A DNA stretch of 64,000 nt from Caproiciproducens sp. NJN-50 (GCF_004103755.1 NZ_CP035283.1:1984001-2048000), one strand, 5' to 3'; positions 41,867-50,771 are shown, counted from the first letter of the stretch. Notes: generated by a model from the sequence alone, not told the origin. Made by a program: numbers and translations.

Positions 41867-41913
41867 AAGAAAGGCCGGAAAAGAATCTTTCAGATCCCCT
41901 TCCGGTCTTTCTT
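41867..41913. terminator. Bidirectional terminator of the glycan operon
   Basis: AAGAAAGGCCGGAA (41867-41880) pairs with TTCCGGTCTTTCTT (41900-41913) with one G-U pair. It sits exactly between the convergent glycan operon and the NYN-domain gene, and can serve both. Confidence 0.7.
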
Positions 41914-42674
41914 TATGCCTTTGCTCCGCGCCGTCCCTTTTCACGGACAAAGATCAGACGGACATGGCCGTCTTTGCTGCGGCTGCATCGGATCTCAAAC
42001 ACTTTTAAAGAGTTGATAAACGGCGTCAGTTTTTTGAACCCGTAATTGCGCACGTCGAAATCCGGATAACGCTTGTTCAGGATATTGCCCACATCCCCAA
42101 GCGCGGCCCAGCCGTCATCGTCGGATGTTTCGTCCACGATGGTCCGTATGGTATTCCGTACCTCGTCCAGCGACGTGTGGTCCACTCCGCTGACTTCCGC
42201 CGGCACCACCGAAGTCTGGTCATCCGGCAGATTCGGCGCCTGCGCAAGGATCTCAAGATATTTGAATTTGTTGCATGCGGCAATAAAAGCGTTTGGGGTC
42301 TTCTTTTCTCCCATTCCGACCACATACATTCCCGATTCCCTTAATCTGGCAGCAAGGCGGGTAAAGTCGCTGTCGCTCGACACGATGCAGAAGCCCTCGA
42401 TGTTGCCGGCGTATAAAAGATCCATCGCATCGATGATCATCGCCGAATCGGTGGCGTTTTTCCCCGTGGTGTACCCATACTGCTGGATCGGCGTGATGGA
42501 ATTGTCCAGAAGGACATTTTTCCAGGAACTCATTGTCGGCTTGGTCCAATCCCCGTAAATCCTCTTAATGGTCGCAACTCCGTCGTTCGATATTTCATCC
42601 AAAATGAATTTAACATATTTCTCGGAGACATTGTCCGCGTCAATCAAAACCGCGAATCGCTTTTCTTCAGCCAT
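41913..42674 (-). CDS. NYN domain ribonuclease-like protein with OST-HTH/LOTUS domain
   Basis: 253 residues. Residues 5-150 form a NYN/LabA PIN-like nuclease domain with conserved acidic residues: FAVLIDADNVSEKYV, ATDSAMIIDAMDLLY and IVSSDSDFTRLAARLRE. The C-terminal 75 residues (LGDVGNILNKRYPDFDVRNYGFKKLTPFI) are an OST-HTH/LOTUS domain, which binds RNA. The combination is widespread in bacteria with few studied members; a role in RNA decay is inferred. AGGTG precedes the ATG. It is a single gene ending at a terminator. Confidence 0.9.
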   Translation of the reverse strand: MAEEKRFAVLIDADNVSEKYVKFILDEISNDGVATIKRIYGDWTKPTMSSWKNVLLDNSITPIQQYGYTTGKNATDSAMIIDAMDLLYAGNIEGFCIVSSDSDFTRLAARLRESGMYVVGMGEKKTPNAFIAACNKFKYLEILAQAPNLPDDQTSVVPAEVSGVDHTSLDEVRNTIRTIVDETSDDDGWAALGDVGNILNKRYPDFDVRNYGFKKLTPFINSLKVFEIRCSRSKDGHVRLIFVREKGRRGAKA

Positions 42675-42755
42675 ATATTCACCTCAACTATCAGTTCTTT
42701 CTATTGTACCAAAATCCACGGGTTCCGTCCAGACCTTTCGCAAACGGGAGACGGG

Positions 42756-44666
42756 TCATTGGGCAAGAAGATCGGTCTTTTCGGCGTGCCCCGAATAGGT
42801 GGGAACCAACTCATGCACCAATTCCATCATTTTCAGATTGTCGGCTCCGGCCACCCGCCGAAGTTCCTCCAGCTGAGATAAAAAGGTATTTTCATCAAAT
42901 GGAATCGGATTCCCGATATAAATGAGCTCGTGGGAAGTTTTCTGGCAGCCGCCCTCGCTGTCAAGCAACAGTTCCTCATACAATTTTTCCCCGGGCCGCA
43001 GACCCGTGTATTGAATTTTGATGTCCTCGTCCGGCCTCAGGCCGGAAAGGCGGATCAGATTCCTTGCGAGGTCGTCAATTTTTACCGGCTGGCCCATGTC
43101 CAGGACAAAAATCTCTCCGCCCCTGGCCATGCCCCCGGCCTGAATCACAAGCCGCGCCGCCTCCGGAATCGTCATGAAAAAGCGCACGATTTCTGGGTCC
43201 GTCACGGTGACGGGGCCGCCCTCCTCGATCTGGCGCATGAAAAGCGGGATCACGCTTCCGCTGCTGCCCAGAACGTTGCCGAACCGCACGGCGACAAACC
43301 CCGTCTTGCTGTGCCGGCTGAAATACTGCATGATCAGCTCGCAGATCCGTTTGGTCGCCCCCATGATGTTGGTCGGATTGACCGCCTTGTCCGTGGAAAT
43401 CAGAACCATGCGCCTGACCTGGAATTCATCGCAGGTCTGAGCGACATTCAACGTGCCGAACACATTGTTTTTCACCGCTTCGCCCGGGCTCAGCTCCATC
43501 AGGGGAACGTGTTTATGGGCGGCCGCGTGGAACACAACATCCGGCCGATACGCGGAAAAGACGCTGCGCACGCGCGCCCTGTCGCGCACCGAACCGATCA
43601 CCACGTCCATGTCCAGCTTTGGAAACCTGCGGTGCAGTTCATTTTGAAGATCATAAGCATTATTCTCATAAATATCGAATACAATCAGTTTTTTCGGATG
43701 AAAGAGTGCAATCTGGCGGCAAAGCTCGCTGCCGATGGAGCCGCCGCCTCCGGTGACGAGGATGGTGCGGTTTTTCAGATATCCGCTGATGCTCTCGACA
43801 TCAAGCCGGATTTCGTCGCGGCCCAAAAGGTCGACGATATTCACATCGCGGACCTTGTGCGGGTCCGCGTTCCCCTCCAGGATTTCATACAGAGCCGGAA
43901 CGGTTTTCAGCTTGCAGCCCGTCGCCGCGCAGATGCGCAGAATCTCCTGCTTGTCCCTGTTCGGCGCGGTCGCAATCGCCAGGATGATCTGATCGACGCG
44001 GTAACGGTCGACCAGTTTCCGGATGCTCTCCCGGCCGCCGGCGACCTTCACGCCGTTGATGCGGGTCCCGCGCTTCTTTCTGTCGTCGTCCACCGCAACG
44101 ACGGGAGTTCCCTGCGACTGGGGAGAAGACTTCAGATCCTTGATAATCATGGAGCCCATCTCCCCCGCCCCGATCACCATAACCCTGCTGAACTGGTTGG
44201 AATCCCCGCGCAGAACTTTGTTCATCCGCCTGTGTGCCAGCCGGAAGCCAAAGCGTGAAGCGCCGATAAAGAACAGCGTCAAAACCCATCCCATCACATA
44301 AACGGTGATCGGAAAGCGCTGGATGGGGTCGCCGAAAGAATCCCTGAGAATGCGGGGAAACACGGTGTACCCCATCATCGTAACGATCAGGCATGCCGTC
44401 GTGGTCCCAAAAAAAATCTGCAGCAGCTCATCCAGACTTGCGAACTGCCACATTGTGCTGTAAAAGCGAAAAAGGGCAAAGACGGCAAGGCAGATCAAAG
44501 TCATCCAGGGAATGCACAGACGGAAAGAATCAATATAGAAAAACGGAACTCCTCCCTCGTCAAAAAAACGAAGTACAAAGGAAATCCAATAGCTGAAAAA
44601 GACGCAGATCGCGTCAATGATAATTTGCGGGATCAGCTTTTTGAACCCGTCCCTTTTACTGATCAT
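42756..44666 (-). CDS. CapD/PglF-type nucleotide-sugar 4,6-dehydratase
   Basis: 636 residues. Four hydrophobic segments fill the first 120 residues. A first Rossmann domain starts with VMVIGAGEMGSMIIKDL, and the catalytic SDR-type domain from about residue 290 has ILVTGGGGSIGSELCRQ, the diphosphate-binding motif, then NPTNIMGATKRICEL where Met replaces the usual Tyr, as in PglF, WbpM and CapD. These enzymes convert UDP-GlcNAc to a 4-keto-6-deoxy sugar for capsule or glycan synthesis. No other capsule genes flank it here. The ATG at 44666 follows GGAG. Confidence 0.9.
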   Translation of the reverse strand: MISKRDGFKKLIPQIIIDAICVFFSYWISFVLRFFDEGGVPFFYIDSFRLCIPWMTLICLAVFALFRFYSTMWQFASLDELLQIFFGTTTACLIVTMMGYTVFPRILRDSFGDPIQRFPITVYVMGWVLTLFFIGASRFGFRLAHRRMNKVLRGDSNQFSRVMVIGAGEMGSMIIKDLKSSPQSQGTPVVAVDDDRKKRGTRINGVKVAGGRESIRKLVDRYRVDQIILAIATAPNRDKQEILRICAATGCKLKTVPALYEILEGNADPHKVRDVNIVDLLGRDEIRLDVESISGYLKNRTILVTGGGGSIGSELCRQIALFHPKKLIVFDIYENNAYDLQNELHRRFPKLDMDVVIGSVRDRARVRSVFSAYRPDVVFHAAAHKHVPLMELSPGEAVKNNVFGTLNVAQTCDEFQVRRMVLISTDKAVNPTNIMGATKRICELIMQYFSRHSKTGFVAVRFGNVLGSSGSVIPLFMRQIEEGGPVTVTDPEIVRFFMTIPEAARLVIQAGGMARGGEIFVLDMGQPVKIDDLARNLIRLSGLRPDEDIKIQYTGLRPGEKLYEELLLDSEGGCQKTSHELIYIGNPIPFDENTFLSQLEELRRVAGADNLKMMELVHELVPTYSGHAEKTDLLAQ

Positions 44667-44778
44667 CGAATTACTCCAATACTTAAGTTTTTAACCGGTT
44701 TAGTATAGCACAAACTCCCTATGAAATAAACAAACAATTTCTAAATTTTGAAGTGAGACATGGAGTATTTGTCCATTT

Positions 44779-45396
44779 TCAGTCTTTATTCGTTATTTTG
44801 TCCAAAATTTTAAGAGGGATTCCACTCAAAATGCAAATAACTTCTGAAAGCCGGTCCGCCTCCTCCCGGTCATGGGTGACGAGTATTTTGAGCTTTCCGG
44901 CCGTCGTTTTCTCAATCAAATCGGCGATTTTCCTTCTGCTGCGCGAATCCAGCCGCTGGAAAGGCTCGTCCAGCAGGAACAGGTCGCCGCCGAACGCAAG
45001 AGCCCGGGCAATCGCAACGCGGCGCCGCATCCCCCCGCTGAGCTGACAGGGGTATTGATCCTGTGCGCCGTCCAATCCCACGCGGCGCAGCCATTCCAAC
45101 GCCTGCGGCATCCTGTTCCGTCCGGGCAGGACGGCGGCTATATTCTGTGCCGCGGTGCTCCAGGGCAGCAGCCTGTCCTCCTGAAACAGATACGAAATCC
45201 GAAGGTTCTCCGCTCCGGAGATCCATCCGGCGTCAAGTGTTTCCAGTCCGGCGATGCAATTCAGAAGCGTCGATTTGCCGCAGCCGGAAGGCCCGAACAG
45301 ACAGACGGTGCCGGAGTCGGGAAAAGACAGGGACAGCCCGTCCAGGACTTTAACGCTCTTATACGACTTAAACGCGTTTCGAATTTCAATCCCCAT
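44779..45396 (-). CDS. ABC transporter ATP-binding protein (nitrate/sulfonate/taurine type)
   Basis: 205 residues from the ATG at 45396 (GGGGAGG upstream). Walker A LFGPSGCGKSTLLNC, signature QLSGGMRRRVAIARAL and Walker B LFLLDEPFQRLD are intact. It is a short SsuB/TauB-like ATPase. It overlaps the permease gene by 11 bases and forms with it and the binding protein a complete importer. An upstream in-frame ATG at 45438 has no SD. The substrate cannot be read from this subunit. Confidence 0.9.
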   Translation of the reverse strand: MGIEIRNAFKSYKSVKVLDGLSLSFPDSGTVCLFGPSGCGKSTLLNCIAGLETLDAGWISGAENLRISYLFQEDRLLPWSTAAQNIAAVLPGRNRMPQALEWLRRVGLDGAQDQYPCQLSGGMRRRVAIARALAFGGDLFLLDEPFQRLDSRSRRKIADLIEKTTAGKLKILVTHDREEADRLSEVICILSGIPLKILDKITNKD

Positions 45397-46186
45397 TGCG
45401 TTCCTCCCCGGAATAAAATCCGTAGCGCCTCCCCGCATATTTTACCACGCGCAGCAACGCCTGTTCCAGCAATACGCTGAGAACGATGACAACCGCGGTC
45501 CACGAGAACAGGTCCGCTGTTTCCAGATAGATCTTTGAATTGTAGATCTCGCCGCCAAGAGACAGGGGAAGCGAGGAAAGGACCTCCGCTGCGACCCCGC
45601 CCTTCCAGGCCATCCCCATCCCCGTGGTGCAGGCGGCGGTGAAGTACGGCAGGACGGACGGCAGATAAACCCTGCGCACGGTTCCGATTCTTCCGAAACG
45701 ATACAGCTCCGCCATCTGTAAAAGTCTTCGGTCCGTCTTCCTTATCCCTTCCGATACATTCGCCCACAGGATCGGAAGCACGATCAGCGCGGATGCAAAG
45801 GATGGAACCTGAGATGTTTTCATCCAGACCAGGGCAAGAATAATGAAAGAGGCAACCGGAGTCGCCTTCATGATGCCGATGACCGGCCGGAGCAGCGCAT
45901 TTCCGACGGAGCTGGTCTCCGTCAGGACAGCGGCTCCGCATCCTAAAATCACTCCAAGAAAAAAGCCTTCCGTAATTCGGCACACGGAAAGAAGGACCGT
46001 CAGCCAAAAATTTCGCTGACGGACCAAATCGAGCAGCCGACACAGGACTTCCGCCGGGGAAGCGACCAGAATTTCCTGGCCTGCCGCCAGATAAGCCCAT
46101 TGCCAAATGCCGATCCAAAATAAAGCGGAAAAGGCTCCGACGGCAACCCGCCGGAACCTTTTCTTATTTCTGATAATAGAAATCAT
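45386..46186 (-). CDS. ABC transporter permease (nitrate/sulfonate/taurine type)
   Basis: 266 residues, six membrane helices. The BPD_transp_1 core includes FFLGVILGCGAAVLTETSSV and the EAA loop LQMAELYRFGRIGTVRRVYLPSVLPYF-like region. It belongs to the SsuC/TauC group. It overlaps the substrate-binding gene by 23 bases and the ATPase gene by 11, so the three are translationally coupled. Confidence 0.9.
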   Translation of the reverse strand: MISIIRNKKRFRRVAVGAFSALFWIGIWQWAYLAAGQEILVASPAEVLCRLLDLVRQRNFWLTVLLSVCRITEGFFLGVILGCGAAVLTETSSVGNALLRPVIGIMKATPVASFIILALVWMKTSQVPSFASALIVLPILWANVSEGIRKTDRRLLQMAELYRFGRIGTVRRVYLPSVLPYFTAACTTGMGMAWKGGVAAEVLSSLPLSLGGEIYNSKIYLETADLFSWTAVVIVLSVLLEQALLRVVKYAGRRYGFYSGEERNGD

Positions 46187-47210
46187 CTGCCGGCAATTTT
46201 CCTCCCACCGATTTCGGGTTCTCCTGATACAGGACCTTTAGAAAATCAGGAATTTTTTCCTTCATTTCCGCTCCGTCCAGATAGACGATCGCGCAGTTCG
46301 GAATGGCTTTCTTCGCGACGGAACTGTCCATGATCCCGAAATCCTGGGACAGCTTCGCCGCCTGCTCCACATTGGAATTCGCATATTCCGCGGAAGCCTT
46401 GTAATCGTCCAGGAAAGCGTCGAACGCCGCCTTGTTTTCCTCCGCAAATTTTTTCCTGACGATGAGGCAGCCCATGGTAAGCACGCTCTTGTCCCCCGCC
46501 GCTTTCTTCCACTCCTGCGTCAGATCCAACGCGATTTTCGCGGAGCTGTCCTTTGCCAGTACCTGCGTGACGAAAGGCTCCGGCAGCACGGCGATTTTCG
46601 CCTTTCCGGCAATCATCAGGGAAGCCAGCTCCGCATGCTCCGATTTATATTCCACCTGAACATCCTTCCCCGGTTCCAGCCCGTTCTGGCGGAGAATATA
46701 GTTCAGCGCGTACTCCGGCGTGGCTCCCTGACCGGAGGCGTAGACCGTCTTTCCTTTCAGATCCGATATTTTGCCTACGGTTTCCCCTCCCTCGGTCAGA
46801 ACATACAGGACGCCCAGCGTCGTCACGGCAGCAAGACGAACGCCGCCGTTCGTCTTATTGTACAGGGTCGCCGCAAGATTGGTCGGCGCCGCCGCCACAT
46901 CGACTTCTCCGCTGCTGATCTTCGCCACGATTTCATCCGGGGAAGAAACCAGGGTGAACCGATCGTCCCCGGACGCGGCTCCAGCCTTGCTGTCGCTCAT
47001 CAGCTTCACCATGCTCAGGCCCGTAGGCCCTTTCAGGCCGGCAATACGGATCACCGTTTTGGCAGCGGACATACTGCTTCCGGCTGAGGAAGCCGCCTCT
47101 GAGGAAGACGCGGAACCCGAAGATGCGGTTCCGTTTGCGGAACAGCCCGCCCCTGTCAGCAGCAGCGAGACCGCAAGTGCAAAAGCCGCGATCCGTTTCG
47201 ATAATTTCAT
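46164..47210 (-). CDS. Substrate-binding lipoprotein (NMT1/SsuA/ThiY-like)
   Basis: 348 residues. Signal peptide with lipobox LLTGAGC, a Ser/Ala-rich linker, and a type II periplasmic-binding fold: IRIAGLKGPTGLSMVKLM, VDVAAAPTNLAATLYNK, GKTVYASGQGATPEYALNYI and IAVLPEPFVTQVLAKDSS. These phrases are typical of the NMT1/ABC sulfonate-nitrate family. Candidate ligands include aliphatic sulfonates, thiamine precursors or other small organics; the sequence does not decide. The gene follows the Crp-family regulator by 32 bases and has AAAGGGG upstream. Confidence 0.88.
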   Translation of the reverse strand: MKLSKRIAAFALAVSLLLTGAGCSANGTASSGSASSSEAASSAGSSMSAAKTVIRIAGLKGPTGLSMVKLMSDSKAGAASGDDRFTLVSSPDEIVAKISSGEVDVAAAPTNLAATLYNKTNGGVRLAAVTTLGVLYVLTEGGETVGKISDLKGKTVYASGQGATPEYALNYILRQNGLEPGKDVQVEYKSEHAELASLMIAGKAKIAVLPEPFVTQVLAKDSSAKIALDLTQEWKKAAGDKSVLTMGCLIVRKKFAEENKAAFDAFLDDYKASAEYANSNVEQAAKLSQDFGIMDSSVAKKAIPNCAIVYLDGAEMKEKIPDFLKVLYQENPKSVGGKLPADDFYYQK

Positions 47211-47242
47211 AAAAATACCCCTTTCGCAATTCAGGATTCCTG

Positions 47243-47935
47243 TCAGAAACCCACGTTTTTTAAACCCTCCGGATTTAAAATCTCAACCAGCCGGCCGGTG
47301 CGCCGGATCAGCCTTTTTTGCGTCAGCGCATTCAGGGCCCGGTACAGGGACGCACGGCCGACGCCGAGCGTGTCGGAAAGCTGTGTCAGGGAATATGGAA
47401 GTTTCACGGAACTCTTTTTGCCTTCCTCCAAAGTGACCAGGAACTGTGCAAGTCTGGTTTCGGCCGATCCTCCGGTGAAATGGTCAATACAGGTATTCAG
47501 ATAACGGATCCTGCCGGAAAGAAAGGCGATATAATTTTCCGCGACGCGCGGCTCCCGATCAATCAGGTCCCTGAGCAGACTCTGAGGTAAAAACAAAACC
47601 CGGCTGCGGCGCGCGGCCACAATATCCGAAACATACCTGCCGGAGTCTCCGAACATTCCCGCCACCCCGAAAACACCGCCCCTTTCAAAGGTGTTCAGGA
47701 CAATCCCCTGTCCATCCTCTTCCCCTTTGACCGCCCTGAGCCTGCCGGACAAAACTATGCCGATGCTTTTTCGGAAATCTGTTCTCGTGTAGACAGGTTC
47801 TCCCGTTTCAAACTCTGCGCACGTACAGGAAGGAGAGGCAAACGCTGATTCGGACAGCTCCGCACCGACTCCGCGGAACAGAAATATGCCGGAAAGGATT
47901 TGCCCGTCTTGTTTTGTTTTTTTCAGCTCTTTCAT
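47243..47935 (-). CDS. Crp/Fnr family transcription regulator
   Basis: 230 residues from the ATG at 47935 (GGAGGAAAT upstream). An N-terminal cyclic-nucleotide-binding-like beta barrel (GEPVYTRTDFRKSIGIVLSG, GVFGVAGMFGD) leads to the long dimer helix and an HTH_Crp domain (YSLTQLSDTLGVGRASLYRALN). Only a CTC pair and one further Cys are visible, so a four-Cys iron-sulfur cluster as in Fnr is unlikely. It heads the operon with the ABC importer and probably senses its substrate or a related signal. A perfect palindrome between promoter and SD suggests autoregulation. Confidence 0.9.
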   Translation of the reverse strand: MKELKKTKQDGQILSGIFLFRGVGAELSESAFASPSCTCAEFETGEPVYTRTDFRKSIGIVLSGRLRAVKGEEDGQGIVLNTFERGGVFGVAGMFGDSGRYVSDIVAARRSRVLFLPQSLLRDLIDREPRVAENYIAFLSGRIRYLNTCIDHFTGGSAETRLAQFLVTLEEGKKSSVKLPYSLTQLSDTLGVGRASLYRALNALTQKRLIRRTGRLVEILNPEGLKNVGF

Positions 47936-47947
47936 ATTTCCTCCAAA

Positions 47948-48006
47948 CTGTATCATTTGATACAGCCGTCCTTGCATAGTATAAAAGAAAACCCTAAATT
48001 AGTCAA
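47948..48006 (-). promoter_or_regulatory. Promoter and palindromic operator of the crp-ABC operon
   Basis: On the minus strand TTGACT (48001-48006), 17 bases, TATACT (47978-47983). Downstream lies the palindrome CTGTATCATTTGATACAG (47948-47965), with perfect 8-bp arms, covering about +6 to +23 of the transcript. A bound dimer would block transcription. The site resembles Crp/Fnr-type dyads but with a 2-base centre. Confidence 0.7.
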
Positions 48007-48039
48007 TGGAAGCCATAAAAATCGGCGCAGAAAGCCGGA

Positions 48040-48066
48040 TAAAAAAAGCACCGCCGATGGCGGTGC
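48040..48066 (-). terminator. Intrinsic terminator after the acidic zinc-ribbon gene
   Basis: GCACCGCC (48048-48055) and GGCGGTGC (48059-48066) with loop GAT, followed by seven T on the minus strand. It separates the gene ending at 48092 from the crp operon. Confidence 0.88.
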
Positions 48067-48091
48067 CAAAAAATGCGAAAGAAGTAGTAAT

Positions 48092-48556
48092 TTATTCGTC
48101 CTTGGTGCAGGATTCGCAGGTGCACTCGGCCTCCTGCGCCTCATCCAAATCAAATTCCAGCGTCTCGCCGCAGTTGGGGCAATCTATTTGCCCGTCGCGG
48201 GCCAGATCTTCCGACAGGCAAACCGTCTCATGGCAATTCGGACAGGTGACCTCATAGTAGCATTCGGCATCGCCGATGTCTTCCTCGTCATCATCGGCAT
48301 CCTCATCGTCCTCAACGCCGTCCTCTTCATCCCCGTCGTCATAAAAATCGTCTTCAAGGGAACCAAGATCCTCATCAACGGCGTCCAGCTGATCCGCCAT
48401 GTCGTTCATATTGTCTTCCATTTCCGTCATGGTCAGCGTCATGTCGTCCAGAAGATCAATGATCGCATTCAAAACTTTGACTTCCTTTTTGTTTTCATCG
48501 AGCTCCAGACCTTCCGCCAAACCCCTGATGTAGGATACCCGTTCTGTGTTTTTCAT
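48092..48556 (-). CDS. Acidic CD1247-like protein with zinc ribbon
   Basis: 154 residues. The N-terminal 65 residues are helical (SYIRGLAEGLELDENKKEVK, then DLLDDMTLTMTEMEDNMND), followed by about 45 almost wholly Asp/Glu residues and a C-terminal zinc ribbon with two CPNC pairs. It matches the clostridial family known as CD1247 N-terminal domain proteins, whose function is not established. The strong negative charge is in contrast to neighbours. It lies 50 bases after efp and ends in a terminator. Confidence 0.82.
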   Translation of the reverse strand: MKNTERVSYIRGLAEGLELDENKKEVKVLNAIIDLLDDMTLTMTEMEDNMNDMADQLDAVDEDLGSLEDDFYDDGDEEDGVEDDEDADDDEEDIGDAECYYEVTCPNCHETVCLSEDLARDGQIDCPNCGETLEFDLDEAQEAECTCESCTKDE

Positions 48557-48606
48557 AACAGCGCCCCCTTCTATTATTTGTTCGGTTTCTTAAAGAATAG
48601 TATCAG

Positions 48607-49164
48607 TTAAGCACGTTCCATATATTCACCGGTTCTGGTGTCAATACGGATTTTTTCGCCTTCGTTGATAAACAGAGGCACTCTGATTTCGGCGCCGGTC
48701 TCCACTGTGGCCGGTTTGGTCGCATTGGTCGCAGTGTCCCCTTTAAAGCCCGGATCCGTTTTAACAATATCCAGCTCCACAAAATTCGGCGGTTCAACCC
48801 CGAAAACATTCCCTTTATAGGAAAGGATCTTGCAGTCCATATTTTCTTTCACGAATTTAAAGTTGTCGCCAAGGACCGAAGCGCTGATCGGAATCTGTTC
48901 GAAGGAATCCGGGTCCATAAAATAGTACAGATCCCCGTCGTTATAAAGGTACTGCATGTCCTTGCGTTCAATAAACGCGGTCGGGAATTTATCGTTCGGA
49001 TTGAAGGTGCGTTCCGTCACCGCTCCGGAAATGACGTTGCGGATCTTGGTGCGTACAAAAGCCGCGCCCTTGCCGGGCTTAACGTGCTGAAATTCAATAA
49101 TGGAATAAACGTTGCCGTCCATCTCAAACGTCGCGCCATTCCTGAAATCGCCTGCTGATATCAT
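48607..49164 (-). CDS. efp: Elongation factor P
   Basis: 185 residues in three beta-barrel domains. The tip of domain I is VKPGKGAAFVRTK, whose Lys at about residue 32 is the residue modified in many bacteria. The C-terminal OB domain ends in IRVPLFINEGEKIRIDTRTGEY. EF-P relieves ribosomes stalled at polyproline stretches. The ATG at 49164 has GGAGG upstream. No modification enzyme gene lies nearby. Confidence 0.97.
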   Translation of the reverse strand: MISAGDFRNGATFEMDGNVYSIIEFQHVKPGKGAAFVRTKIRNVISGAVTERTFNPNDKFPTAFIERKDMQYLYNDGDLYYFMDPDSFEQIPISASVLGDNFKFVKENMDCKILSYKGNVFGVEPPNFVELDIVKTDPGFKGDTATNATKPATVETGAEIRVPLFINEGEKIRIDTRTGEYMERA

Positions 49165-49273
49165 TGGTTTAATCCTCCGTTTATTTTTTCCTGTAAGATA
49201 GTTTATAATATTTAAGACGCTTTTTCAAGCGGATTTTAACAAAATTGCCCGCAAAAAGAAGGAAAAGAATTCG

Positions 49274-49711
49274 CTAAATCAGATCACAAAGCGCATCGAG
49301 CGCCAAAAGATAGCTGGTTTTTCCAAATCCGGCAATCTGCCCCGCGCAAACCGCAGAAATGACGCTTTTGTGACGGAATTCCTCTCTGGAGTAAATATTG
49401 CTCATATGAACCTCGACAAAAGGAATCCTGACGCTTGCAATCGCGTCGCGCAGCGCATAACTGTAATGCGTCAGCGCCCCCGCGTTGATGACGACCCCGT
49501 CGTACACCCCCCTCGCCGCATGGATCCGGTCAATCAGATCACCCTCATGGTTGGATTGAAAAATGTCGCAGTCAAAGCCCACGCTCTGAGCATGCTCCGT
49601 GATCTGACGGCTGACGCTTTCCGCGGTCTCGTCGCCGTAAACACCCTTTTCGCGGATGCCGACCATATTCATATTTGGCCCGAGAAGAACCAGGATTTTT
49701 TTACGGCCCAA
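49274..49711 (-). CDS. aroQ: 3-dehydroquinate dehydratase, type II
   Basis: 145 residues. Type II dehydroquinase motifs are LLGPNMNMVGIRE, the loop with catalytic Tyr in KGVYGDET, INAGALTHYSYALRDAI, and the HMSNIYSREEFRHKS segment that holds the conserved His. It makes 3-dehydroshikimate in the shikimate pathway as a dodecamer. It starts at a TTG behind AGGAG and is 6 bases after yqeG. Other aro genes are not in the window. Confidence 0.95.
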   Translation of the reverse strand: MGRKKILVLLGPNMNMVGIREKGVYGDETAESVSRQITEHAQSVGFDCDIFQSNHEGDLIDRIHAARGVYDGVVINAGALTHYSYALRDAIASVRIPFVEVHMSNIYSREEFRHKSVISAVCAGQIAGFGKTSYLLALDALCDLI

Positions 49712-49717
49712 AATGCG

Positions 49718-50239
49718 TCACTCCTTTTTCAGGTATTGACTTCCACAGCTTATTTCTCTGATCTTTTTTCTGATGGGCTGCTCCAAAGCGCGGCGCAGAC
49801 GAAAAGAAAGAGTTTGCTCCGTGCCGACCGGAACCAGCAGAATCGATTTAAGGCCGGCCCAGTTGGCGCCAAAAACGTCCGTAAAAATCTGGTCGCCCAC
49901 CACTACGGCCTCCTCCGGTTTGACGTTCAGCCGTTTTACGGCGCGGCGGTACGCAGCCGGAAACGGCTTCAGCGACAGGGAAAGGAACGGCAGCCCATAT
50001 TGGGCCGCAAAGGGTTCCACGCGTTTTTTAAAATTGTTTGAAACCAAAACGAGGCGGATTCCCGCCCCCCGCATGTACTTTGCCCATTCGATCGTACCGG
50101 GAAAGGGCGTTTGGGAACCGTGAAGGGCAAGCGTGTTGTCCACATCCAAAAGAATTGCAGTTGCGTGCATCGCGTGGATCAGTTCCGGAGTGATATCCGT
50201 CGCTTTCTGAACGGAAACGGTCGGCAAAAGCATCGACAA
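49718..50239 (-). CDS. yqeG: YqeG family HAD IIIA phosphatase
   Basis: 173 residues. HAD motif I is AILLDVDNTLALHG, motif II VLVSNNFKKR, and motif III/IV KPEEAVVVGDQIFTDVFGANWAGL. This is the YqeG family, related to mitochondrial PGP phosphatase PTPMT1/Gep4, so phosphatidylglycerophosphate is a possible substrate. A TTG at 50239 follows GGGGGG; an ATG two codons later is the alternative. It is followed directly by aroQ. Confidence 0.92.
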   Translation of the reverse strand: MSMLLPTVSVQKATDITPELIHAMHATAILLDVDNTLALHGSQTPFPGTIEWAKYMRGAGIRLVLVSNNFKKRVEPFAAQYGLPFLSLSLKPFPAAYRRAVKRLNVKPEEAVVVGDQIFTDVFGANWAGLKSILLVPVGTEQTLSFRLRRALEQPIRKKIREISCGSQYLKKE

Positions 50240-50277
50240 AAAGACACCCCCCTTGTACGCATACTGTAACTCCGTTT

Positions 50278-50304
50278 AAAAAAGCGGGCATAAGCCCGCT
50301 TTTT
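50278..50304 (-). terminator. Intrinsic terminator after rpsU
   Basis: AGCGGGC and GCCCGCT with loop ATAA, with six T following on the minus strand. It lies 27 bases beyond the rpsU stop and upstream of yqeG. Confidence 0.88.
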
Positions 50305-50330
50305 CACTATCATTCGGCAACAAGCACTGC

Positions 50331-50507
50331 TTATTTAAACTTGCGTTTGCGTGCCGCTTCGGATTTTTTCTTCCGCCTGACAGAGGGCTTTTCATAAGCT
50401 TCCCTCTTGCGAACTTCCGCGATCACACCGGCTCTGGCGCACTGCTTTTTAAAACGCCTGAGGGCGCTGTCCAGAGACTCATTCTCTTTTACTCGGATTT
50501 CAGCCAT
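50331..50507 (-). CDS. rpsU: 30S ribosomal protein S21
   Basis: 58 residues, translated directly from the minus strand: it begins MAEIRVKENESLDSALRRFK and ends in a basic tail KKKSEAARKRKFK. This is the S21 family, which binds the 30S platform near the anti-SD end of 16S rRNA. GGAGGG precedes the ATG at 50507. It is probably a single-gene unit with the terminator at 50278. Confidence 0.96.
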   Translation of the reverse strand: MAEIRVKENESLDSALRRFKKQCARAGVIAEVRKREAYEKPSVRRKKKSEAARKRKFK

Positions 50508-50771
50508 TTATCTTCCCTCCCATCCGCCGAAAGGCAGGGGTTTTGTAAGTCATATTACATAGAATAATTATATAGGTATTGCCTGAATCTGTCAAGTCAA
50601 ATATGGCAGATTCGCGGGCTGCCGAGGGATTTAGTCATGAGATTACGAAATAGTATACCTAAAAAATAAAATTTAATGAATTATAAAACACTCGCTTGAC
50701 CACATTGTCCCCGGACACAGGCCGTCTGTTTTTAAAACGGGACCCGGCATCACTGAAATCTTCTTCTGCTC

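Noticed and set aside
42930..44258. Long open frame opposite the CapD-type gene (442 codons)
   Set aside because: Antisense shadow of a conserved gene with typical GC-rich mirror composition.
44667..44778. Promoter of the CapD-type gene
   Set aside because: A TATACT box is present on the minus strand near 44703, but no acceptable -35 element at proper distance was found, so it is not listed.
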